From Candidatus Gastranaerophilales bacterium (GTDB taxonomy: Bacteria; Cyanobacteriota; Vampirovibrionia; Gastranaerophilales; Gastranaerophilaceae), in the NCBI GenBank assembly GCA_944326495.1, contig CALVEE010000015.1, forward strand, positions 1 to 12,838: a DNA stretch of 12,838 nucleotides. Reading direction: 5' to 3'. Positions 7,787 to 12,838 of the stretch are shown piece after piece. Below the pieces are notes generated by a model, which did no database searches, was not told where the DNA came from, and worked only from the letters and a program-made list of their open reading frames with translations. Positions within the stretch are counted from its first letter, which is position 1, and the number at the start of each line of letters is the position of its first letter. The position numbers and the translations under genes were made by a program.

Positions 7787-7826
7787 TGTAACAATGTAGG
7801 TATTGTATAATAAATTTTTCAAATAA
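7787..7826 (-). promoter_or_regulatory. Candidate promoter and operator-like repeat upstream of the histidine kinase gene
   Basis: Read on the minus strand there is TTAATA, a 17-base spacer and TATTAT as possible -35 and -10 boxes. ACAATACCTACATTGT (7791-7806) follows, an inverted repeat ACAAT/ATTGT, and then TACA. The string ACAATACCTA and the following TTG and TTACA also occur in the palindrome at 5038-5069. The site would lie in the promoter or early leader, 16-36 bases before the ATG, where a bound protein would block transcription. Confidence 0.4.
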
Positions 7827-7843
7827 AATATTAACCAACCGTC

Positions 7844-8575
7844 CTATTTTAATATATTTTCTAGCTTGATATAAATTGGGTTATAAGTAAGTGTTGGTGC
7901 GTTATTGCAGATATTATTATATGCATATTCAAATTTGAACAGGTCAGTTTTTTTCCATGCCATGTTTGATAATGAATTTACACCGGTATTTTTCATGTGT
8001 CTTAATACATCTGCCGGCGTTTCAAAGTTTAATCTAATAATCTCCTCTTCAATTGTAAATTTTAAGCCTGTTAGTTTTTTTTCCCAATCTTCTATTGAAT
8101 AATATACAAGACCTTTTCCGGCAGCTTGAAAGACTTCGCGGAAATTCTGCGTCCCGAATGTTGAAAATATTAATACTCCATCCGGATTTAATTTTCTAAT
8201 AATATTTTTTATTACATTTTCTGTATCATCAAGCCATTGAAAAACAGCATTTGAAATTATTAAATCATAAGACTGCCTGTCATTAAATAAACTGTCTACA
8301 TCACACGGAGTAAATAATATTTTACTATCTATTGATTTTATATATTCTTCACATTTTTGGACAATATCGCATGCACTATAAGAATTATAACTCAAATTCT
8401 TTACCGCATATCTGGTTAAAAGTCCAGTCCCGCATCCGATTTCAAGAATTTCCGGATATTCTTTATGATTAAGCATTGATATTAGTTTTTGCGCCATTCT
8501 ATCCTGAACAGCTGCATTAGCATCATACGTTTTGAGACATCTTTCAAATCTTCTTTTAATCAGCTCTTTGTTCAT
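7844..8575 (-). CDS. bioC: Malonyl-ACP O-methyltransferase BioC
   Basis: This 243-residue enzyme methylates malonyl-ACP using SAM, so that fatty-acid synthase can extend it to pimeloyl-ACP methyl ester, the carbon skeleton of biotin. The N-terminus carries the BioC pattern RRFERCLKTYDANAAVQ (8-24). The SAM-binding motif I is ILEIGCGTGL at 43-52, followed by Asp70 at the end of strand 2 and SNAVFQWLDD at 108-117. The C-terminal pieces LRHMKNTGVNS (191-201) and LTYNPIYI (229-236) are typical of BioC rather than of other class I methyltransferases. Length is normal. The start overlaps the stop of bioG by 4 bases (ATGA), so translation is likely coupled. The partner esterase upstream supports the assignment. 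Confidence 0.92.
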   Translation of the reverse strand: MNKELIKRRFERCLKTYDANAAVQDRMAQKLISMLNHKEYPEILEIGCGTGLLTRYAVKNLSYNSYSACDIVQKCEEYIKSIDSKILFTPCDVDSLFNDRQSYDLIISNAVFQWLDDTENVIKNIIRKLNPDGVLIFSTFGTQNFREVFQAAGKGLVYYSIEDWEKKLTGLKFTIEEEIIRLNFETPADVLRHMKNTGVNSLSNMAWKKTDLFKFEYAYNNICNNAPTLTYNPIYIKLENILK

Positions 8576-9177
8576 AAAAGTTCACTCCAGGATTTGAACA
8601 AAAAGAACGGACAATGACCGGCATCTATATTAGGTTCAATTCCCCAGAAGGCTGTCTGATTTCGGCTTGGAATAATCTTATCATCACTGCTTATAATGAT
8701 TCTGTTAAAGTGAAAATCCAAATTTGCGCTATAAGTCTTTAAAACTGCGAGTTCATTTTTAATGTTATCAAAATCCCTTTTAATAACAAAATCTTCTGTC
8801 TTATCTTTGAACATATTACTTACAAACTTTTTAACGCTTACAGGCGTAAGCCCCCTTAGAGTTAAATCATAAATTCTAAGCGGAATTCCAAATTCATTGT
8901 CAATCGGCTTAAGAGTTCCGTTAACAGCCGTCGCGCTTTCGTATTTTAAATCAAATAAAGATGCGCACATAACCCCCATTGACCATGCTATTAAATATTT
9001 TTTCTGATAATTACCAGCAAACCCAAAATCCATATCAAGATTATTATAGTCATACAGCATAATGACATCATACTCTTCCGGCTCAAGATGTTTAACAGCC
9101 GCCTCATCCATCCCCCAGCCGTTAAAAAAAACAATTAGTTTTTTGTTATCTTTTCTATTGAGCCATTTATATTTCAT
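8572..9177 (-). CDS. bioG: Pimeloyl-ACP methyl ester esterase BioG
   Basis: A 201-residue alpha/beta hydrolase of the BioG (formerly DUF452) family that removes the methyl group from pimeloyl-ACP methyl ester, ending the BioC-started chain. LIVFFNGWGMD at 14-24 is the oxyanion-hole strand and loop typical of BioG. AWSMGV at 64-69 is the nucleophile elbow with Ser66. SDDKIIP holds the likely acid (Asp165 or Asp166), and DAGHCPF holds His188. BioG replaces BioH in many bacteria. It is first in the pair with bioC. No Shine-Dalgarno is visible before the ATG, and an extended -10 box ends only 6 bases upstream, so the message may be leaderless. No bioF, bioA, bioD or bioB is present here. Confidence 0.9.
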   Translation of the reverse strand: MKYKWLNRKDNKKLIVFFNGWGMDEAAVKHLEPEEYDVIMLYDYNNLDMDFGFAGNYQKKYLIAWSMGVMCASLFDLKYESATAVNGTLKPIDNEFGIPLRIYDLTLRGLTPVSVKKFVSNMFKDKTEDFVIKRDFDNIKNELAVLKTYSANLDFHFNRIIISSDDKIIPSRNQTAFWGIEPNIDAGHCPFFLFKSWSELL

Positions 9178-9183
9178 AGCAAT

Positions 9184-9213
9184 ATTCTAGCATAAACCCT
9201 GTCTTTGTGATAA
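9184..9213 (-). promoter_or_regulatory. Extended -10 promoter for bioG-bioC
   Basis: On the minus strand TTATCA (9208-9213), an 18-base spacer ending in TGC, and TAGAAT (9184-9189) give a TGnTAGAAT extended -10 element. Six bases separate it from the bioG ATG, so the predicted first transcribed base falls at or near the A of the start codon. The region is shared with the divergent glucokinase gene, whose ATG lies 68 bases from that of bioG. Confidence 0.45.
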
Positions 9214-9245
9214 AATTTAAACGCACAAAAGAAGGAGATTTATAA

Positions 9246-10190
9246 ATGGCACAAAGAATAGGTGTTGATGTTGACGGAACCAATGTCAAAATAGCATTAG
9301 TAAGCGACAAGAGTAAAATTATTTACTCAAATTCAATTCCGACCCGTGCAGAGATGGGTTATGAATATACGATTAACAGCATGAAAGATGCTATCCGTGA
9401 TTTATTAAAGGAAACAAAACTAAAATCCTCTGATGTAGAAGCAATTGGTTTTGGTTTTCCCGGACAAATCGACTGCAAAAATGGTATTGTAAGATTAGCT
9501 CCAAATATTCCGGGCTGGGTTGATGTACCGATTGCAAGTATTATGGAAAAAGAATTTGGAATTCAAACACGTGTTGATAATGATGTAAGAACAGCTGCTT
9601 TAGGTGAATTAAACTACGGTGCCGGCGTTGGCTGTGAAAACCTTGTCTGTATAACAGTCGGAACAGGAATAGGCTCCGGACTGGTTATTAACGGCAAACT
9701 TGTGCGCGGAGCAAATAACGCTGCCGGCGAAATCGGCCACATTAAATTAAATATGGAAGGCGGTCCTCTTTGCGGATGCGGAGACAGAGGCTGTCTTGAA
9801 GCATACGCATCAGGCCCGAGTATTGTTGCTATGGCTGAAGAATATATAAGGGGCGGTAAATCTACAAAATACAGAGAACTTGCTAATCCTGATATTACAC
9901 CGTATATTGTTGCAGTAGCAGCAAAAGAAGGCGACCCTGTAGCAAGACAGATATTCAGAATAATGGGTGAATATATAGGCATGGGATTAACAAGCGTTGT
10001 TAACCTTTTGAACCCGGAAAAAATTATTATCGGAGGCGGTGTAGCTGACGCAGGGGATATTCTTCTTAACCCGATAAGAGAAACAATTGCAAAACGCGCA
10101 ATGACAATACAAAGAGAAGTAGAAGTCGTTCCGGCGCAGTTAGGAAATACAGCAGGTGTTATAGGCGCAAGCTTATTGATTAAATCTTAA
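9246..10190 (+). CDS. glcK: ROK-family glucokinase
   Basis: This 314-residue cytoplasmic kinase phosphorylates glucose to glucose-6-phosphate with ATP. The N-terminal phosphate loop is GVDVDGTNVK (6-15). DND at 111-113 supplies the catalytic Asp113, TVGTGIGSG (137-145) binds ATP, and GEIGH (161-165) contacts sugar. The zinc site uses His165 with CGCGDRGC (Cys176, 178 and 183). The LEAYASG context after the zinc motif is typical of ROK glucokinases. It lacks the N-terminal DNA-binding domain of ROK repressors, so it is an enzyme. Fructokinase or N-acetylmannosamine kinase activity cannot be excluded. GGAG lies 8 bases before the ATG. It diverges from bioG. Together with the phosphohexomutase it supplies glucose-1-phosphate for storage glucan. 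Confidence 0.92.
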   Translation: MAQRIGVDVDGTNVKIALVSDKSKIIYSNSIPTRAEMGYEYTINSMKDAIRDLLKETKLKSSDVEAIGFGFPGQIDCKNGIVRLAPNIPGWVDVPIASIMEKEFGIQTRVDNDVRTAALGELNYGAGVGCENLVCITVGTGIGSGLVINGKLVRGANNAAGEIGHIKLNMEGGPLCGCGDRGCLEAYASGPSIVAMAEEYIRGGKSTKYRELANPDITPYIVAVAAKEGDPVARQIFRIMGEYIGMGLTSVVNLLNPEKIIIGGGVADAGDILLNPIRETIAKRAMTIQREVEVVPAQLGNTAGVIGASLLIKS

Positions 10191-10196
10191 AATTCC

Positions 10197-10524
10197 TCTC
10201 TCCGACTGCACAAAAGCCCAAATAAAAATAAAGGCTTGCAAATATTCTCGCTCTGCGGGAGCGGATTTACGGACGGAGGGGTAAATGTATAGTCCGGATA
10301 GCGAACAGACAGAACCGGCTAAGCCGTGAGGCTTAAAGGTGAAGCTCTGTGAGCGTGGAGCAAATCCAAGACGGAGGATAGAATTTCAATACGAAACGTT
10401 GGTTGAGTATTAGAAATTCTTGGTGAGGGGGCAGAACTTTCAAGGGAATATTGAATATAAAGTTTTCATATTTATTTTTTCCGGTTTTTATTTTTCCCTA
10501 CAGGATAAAATTGCCCCCTCACCG
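10197..10524 (+). ncRNA. Candidate structured RNA of unknown class downstream of glucokinase
   Basis: This part of the 654-base gene-free stretch has a dense series of pairings on the + strand: AAGCC/GGCTT (10214-10237), CGCTC/GAGCG (10249-10263) and ATTTAC/GTAAAT (10265-10286). AAGCC-GTGA-GGCTT (10321-10334) is closed by a GNRA-type loop, and GCTC/GAGC lies at 10344-10354. A 13-bp stem follows, AGAATTTCAATAC with GTATT-A-GAAATTCT (10380-10420). It ends in the 12-bp pair GGTGAGGGGGCA/TGCCCCCTCACC (10422-10523). It is more G-rich than its surroundings and has no convincing open frame. It could be a transcribed 3' region of the glucokinase message, a free RNA, or a non-autonomous mobile element. 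I cannot match it to a known RNA family by eye. Confidence 0.35.
10422..10523. repeat. Perfect 12-bp inverted repeat around a T-rich core
   Basis: GGTGAGGGGGCA at 10422-10433 and TGCCCCCTCACC at 10512-10523 are exact reverse complements. The interior holds a second pair, AACTTT (10435-10440) with AAAGTT (10459-10464), followed by a pyrimidine-rich stretch at 10470-10499. A very stable RNA stem or the terminal repeats of a small element are both possible. The T-rich part after the inner hairpin might also terminate transcription from the glucokinase gene. Confidence 0.7.
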
Positions 10525-10542
10525 CATCCGTAGTTTTCGGCA

Positions 10543-10647
10543 CAGCCTCAAACAAGGCTGCTCCTCTCCCGTAGGGAGAGGCACTACTGTCTGGTAAAAA
10601 AGAAATAAAAAAGCAGAACACTGTAGCAATTTGCTATTCCGTGTTTC
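10543..10647. repeat. Cluster of three hairpins in the gene-free region
   Basis: CAGCCT/AGGCTG (10543-10560), CCTCTCCC-GTA-GGGAGAGG (10563-10581) and a two-part hairpin, ACAC with TAGCA/TGCTA and GTGT (10618-10644), follow one another. The second resembles REP-type intergenic hairpins and the repeats at 102-463 in style, not in sequence. None is followed by a T-run in + orientation strong enough to call a terminator. Confidence 0.6.
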
Positions 10648-10660
10648 AAAAAGTTGACTA

Positions 10661-10845
10661 GACAATAAAATAGAAAATCATCCTTCAAATTTTATTGTCA
10701 TCCTGAAAGCGTAATTCCCAGCAGGTAAGATGCTAAAATGCGTCTTTTTCAATTTTTATATTCTCTCCGACTCACATTTACCCAGCCGACTGTTTAGCAT
10801 GAAACTGATAGACGGGAGTGCTGAGTACGAATGACACTCTCATTC
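10661..10845. repeat. Inverted repeats in the remainder of the intergenic region
   Basis: GACAATAAAAT (10661-10671) pairs exactly with ATTTTATTGTC (10689-10699). ATGCTAAA (10730-10737) pairs with TTTAGCAT (10793-10800), and GAATGA/TCATTC (10829-10845) forms a small hairpin touching the stop codon of the SEC-C gene. TCTCTCCGACT at 10762-10772 repeats the same string at 10197-10207. I find no open frame. On the minus strand no classical terminator for the SEC-C gene is present, although the last hairpin may contribute. Confidence 0.5.
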
Positions 10846-12092
10846 TATCCTTTTCCGCAGCAGTTTTTGAATTTCTTTCCGCTGCCGCAGGGACAGGGGT
10901 CGTTACGGCCGACTTTTTCAGTTATCACAGGCGACTGCGGTTTGGGTTCGGATATGTAGTCAAAGATTTCTGAAAAAGCTTTTGAACAGAATAAAATTGT
11001 TGCTGATGAATATATTGTATTATTCAAATAATCAGATTTATATGTTTTAACCAATTCTTCAAAAGTATAGTTTGCTTCCATAATCTCATTGATTACTTCC
11101 ATAAAATTGGCATGCTCGGTTGAAACGCGCTCCAAGATGGTATCAGGTATTGAATCATTGGTGAGAAAGTATTCAACGCAGGCTTTTGCATTCTCTACCA
11201 GATTTTTATCCTCGAAAATTTTAGAGAATGTTTGATAAAAAGGTATTGCATAAAGACCTTTTTGTTCATCAAAGATTACTGCAACATCGTAGGTTTCGTT
11301 ATGAGAAGAAAATCCGCCCATTGAGTTTTCTAAGAAGTTGGAATAGTTATTATCCAGCTCTTTTACGTGGAAAAATCGGAAAGTTTCAATATCACATCCT
11401 TTATCGGATAAATCGATTTCTTCGCCTTCATTAAACGCACCTATAATATCATCAGCATGCTTATTTGTGGTAAGAATAAGATCTGTACCGAAGGTCTTAA
11501 TAAAGTTCTGGTACATATCTGCAATTGTTGATTTAATCTCTGCTTCTTTTTCCGGATTATCATAATAAAGCATTCTTGGCGTGTGTACAAGCTTCATTAC
11601 GGCGTATCTGTATGCTTCTTCTTTTTGTGAGTGAGAAAGCACGCTTGAGATTTCGATTACATAATATTCATTTTCAAATTCAAAAATTCTGGCAACGATA
11701 TACTGTCCAGCGTAAATCCCCCTAAAATTAGTCATTTTAGTGAGTGATAAAACTGTGTAAGTTTTTTCATTGATTAAGTTATAGAGTTCAAATCCGTTTT
11801 TAAGAATTTTTTTTATTTCAAAAATTGAAGCTATCGTATTCTTAAGGCTCTTAATAATTTCTTTTGAGCCGGTTTCCTCTTCAAACATCTCTAAAATAGA
11901 CTTGTTATCAATTCTGCGCTCAAAAATATAGGGCAAAAATATTTTCTCCATCTGATTAAGCGGAATATTTCTTGAGCCTATAGTTGCCAAATATTCATCA
12001 AAATCAGCTTTCACTGTCTCATTTTTTTGTGTAAAATCAAATACTTGTTTAACGATATCATTAATTTCATTAATCTTTTCTATAACTGTCAT
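10845..12092 (-). CDS. Protein of unknown function with C-terminal SEC-C zinc motif
   Basis: A 415-residue protein I do not recognise apart from its last 22 residues. NDPCPCGSGKKFKNCC at 397-412 is the SEC-C motif (Cys400, 402, 411 and 412), which binds one zinc and in SecA contacts SecB or ribosomes. It is also a tail on many otherwise unrelated proteins. The rest is predicted mostly helical and acidic (for example EEGEEIDLSDKGCD near 218-231), with no signal peptide, no membrane segment and no catalytic motif that I can see. It is not SecA: there are no Walker motifs. A cytoplasmic adaptor or stress-related role is only a guess. GAGGAG lies 8 bases before the ATG. The gene stands alone, with a terminator upstream separating it from the transglycosylase gene. 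Confidence 0.8.
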   Translation of the reverse strand: MTVIEKINEINDIVKQVFDFTQKNETVKADFDEYLATIGSRNIPLNQMEKIFLPYIFERRIDNKSILEMFEEETGSKEIIKSLKNTIASIFEIKKILKNGFELYNLINEKTYTVLSLTKMTNFRGIYAGQYIVARIFEFENEYYVIEISSVLSHSQKEEAYRYAVMKLVHTPRMLYYDNPEKEAEIKSTIADMYQNFIKTFGTDLILTTNKHADDIIGAFNEGEEIDLSDKGCDIETFRFFHVKELDNNYSNFLENSMGGFSSHNETYDVAVIFDEQKGLYAIPFYQTFSKIFEDKNLVENAKACVEYFLTNDSIPDTILERVSTEHANFMEVINEIMEANYTFEELVKTYKSDYLNNTIYSSATILFCSKAFSEIFDYISEPKPQSPVITEKVGRNDPCPCGSGKKFKNCCGKG

Positions 12093-12112
12093 TATACTTT
12101 CTCCTCATAATA

Positions 12113-12141
12113 AGAATATCGTAAGCATAACAATTTAGCAA
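12113..12141 (-). promoter_or_regulatory. Possible promoter of the SEC-C gene
   Basis: On the minus strand TTGCTA (12136-12141), a 17-base spacer and TATTCT (12113-12118) match 4 of 6 bases of each sigma70 box. They lie 20 bases before the ATG. The position just after the transglycosylase terminator supports a separate transcription start here. Confidence 0.35.
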
Positions 12142-12175
12142 TAATACAATGAGGTGGTATTAAATCTTAAATAAC

Positions 12176-12202
12176 AAACCCCTCTCATGTCGAGAGGGGT
12201 TT
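12176..12202 (-). terminator. Intrinsic terminator of the lytic transglycosylase gene
   Basis: AAACCCCTCTC (12176-12186), the loop ATGTC, and GAGAGGGGTTT (12192-12202) form an 11-bp perfect hairpin starting 7 bases past the stop codon at 12210. On the minus strand it is followed by the T-rich TTTGTTATTT. It could work in the other direction as well, but no + strand gene ends here. Confidence 0.85.
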
Positions 12203-12209
12203 ATTATTA

Positions 12210-12824
12210 CTATAAAATTTCCATTACAGGATCCGAATGTTTAACCTCCGGAATTTCTTTCAAATTAGGAAGCTCTAAAGGCTTAGGAGTATTCTTTGCC
12301 TCTGTTTCCTGCTCCGGCATCTGCGCCTTCGCCTGCTTAACCTTAGCAATAGCAGGATCCGGATTTGTTTTCTGTCTGTTATACTCTAACATTATCTGGT
12401 TAACAAATCTTTTTGTTTCACCATAAGGAGGAATTGTTCCACCGAATTTTTTAACATTCCCCGGCCCTGCATTATATGCAGCCAGCGCAAGTTCAGTTGA
12501 ACCGAACATTTTATACATCATTTTGTAATAAGTAAGTCCGGCCTTAATGTTTTCACTTAAGTAATAGGGGTTAAATCCCATTCTTTTTGCTGTTGATGGA
12601 AGTAACTGGAATACTCCCACAGCACCGTAAGGGCTTTTTAATTCATGCTTAAAGCCTGATTCTTTCTTTGCAATGCTTAGAGCAAGAGCAGGGTCAACAT
12701 CCATCTCTAAAGAATGTTTAACGATGGTTTCTTTGATAACATGCTCCGGTGTAGGTTCCGCTTGAGCCCTAACGCACAGCAATGTTAGCAATGCAATAGC
12801 TGTTAAGACTGTTTTTCTAATCAT
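12210..12824 (-). CDS. Exported lytic transglycosylase, SLT domain
   Basis: A 204-residue periplasmic enzyme that cleaves the glycan strands of peptidoglycan between MurNAc and GlcNAc to form 1,6-anhydro ends. A signal peptide occupies about 1-22 (MIRK, a hydrophobic stretch, then RAQA as the likely cleavage site). There is no lipobox, since the Cys at 17 lies inside the hydrophobic core. The SLT domain covers about 30-150: IAKKESGF with catalytic Glu55, YGAVGVFQLLPSTAKRMG (66-83), NIKAGLTYY (92-100) and ALAAYNAGPGNV (113-124). After about 150 comes a Lys/Pro/Glu-rich tail that looks disordered. AGAGGA lies 5 bases before the ATG. Its single-domain build fits a general cell-wall remodelling enzyme or one opening space for an envelope machine. 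Confidence 0.92.
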   Translation of the reverse strand: MIRKTVLTAIALLTLLCVRAQAEPTPEHVIKETIVKHSLEMDVDPALALSIAKKESGFKHELKSPYGAVGVFQLLPSTAKRMGFNPYYLSENIKAGLTYYKMMYKMFGSTELALAAYNAGPGNVKKFGGTIPPYGETKRFVNQIMLEYNRQKTNPDPAIAKVKQAKAQMPEQETEAKNTPKPLELPNLKEIPEVKHSDPVMEIL

Positions 12825-12838
12825 TGAAATCCTCTTAT

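Noticed and set aside
9614..9982. Antisense open frame inside the glucokinase gene.
   Set aside because: The same reason: the ROK motifs are in the sense frame.
10208..10320. Resemblance to a group I intron: ATGTATAGTCC at 10284-10294 is close to the conserved S element, with CCGACT upstream as a possible P7 partner.
   Set aside because: The upstream P3-P6 core would have to lie inside the glucokinase gene, and no P or Q element is visible there. The match is short.
10284..10320. AGTCCGG and ACAGAACCGGCT look like pieces of the RNase P RNA P4 helix.
   Set aside because: The order, spacing and remaining conserved elements of RNase P RNA are absent.
10845..12092. SEC-C motif read as SecA.
   Set aside because: No Walker A or B motif and only 415 residues; the motif is a common tail on other proteins.

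Overview
The window looks like a chromosomal piece of a low-GC, Gram-negative-type gut bacterium, most likely a non-photosynthetic cyanobacterial relative (Gastranaerophilales, 'Melainabacteria'). That assignment is inference. It rests on the prepilin-type protein with a D-x-NG-x-(D)GPN motif, a GH57 (not GH13) glucan branching enzyme, a BioC/BioG pimelate pair, AT-rich codon use and strong AGGAGG-type ribosome binding sites. I see no phage, transposase, CRISPR, tRNA or rRNA gene.

Layout from left to right. The C-terminal 22 codons of a + strand gene end at 69. Bases 70-530 hold two and a half copies of a hairpin-rich repeat of about 140 bp and a symmetrical terminator. Three minus-strand genes follow: a GH57 1,4-alpha-glucan branching enzyme (531-2249), a radical SAM protein with a six-Cys C-terminal cluster (2424-3254), and a very large pseudopilin-like protein (3476-4942). 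A divergent intergenic region with a perfect 15+15 bp palindrome separates these from a + strand phosphoglucomutase/phosphomannomutase (5178-6653). That gene overlaps tail to tail with a soluble PAS histidine kinase (6650-7771, minus). Next come bioC and bioG (7844-9177, minus, ATGA-coupled), then a divergent + strand ROK glucokinase (9246-10190). A 654-base stretch without a gene (10191-10844) is full of inverted repeats and may hold a structured RNA. Last, on the minus strand, are a SEC-C protein (10845-12092) and a periplasmic lytic transglycosylase (12210-12824).

Three genes form a sugar-storage theme. Glucokinase makes glucose-6-phosphate, the phosphohexomutase interconverts 6-phosphate and 1-phosphate sugars, and the GH57 enzyme branches alpha-1,4 glucans. 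They are dispersed on both strands, not in one operon. BioC and BioG are the O-methyltransferase and esterase that let fatty-acid synthesis build pimeloyl-ACP for biotin. The other biotin genes are not in the window. The pseudopilin and transglycosylase act at the cell envelope.

The least explained parts are the palindrome at 5038-5069, whose core recurs upstream of the histidine kinase; the structured intergenic region at 10197-10845; the 102-463 repeat array; and the oversized cysteine-rich pseudopilin next to a radical SAM enzyme. None of these is proven to be a new system.
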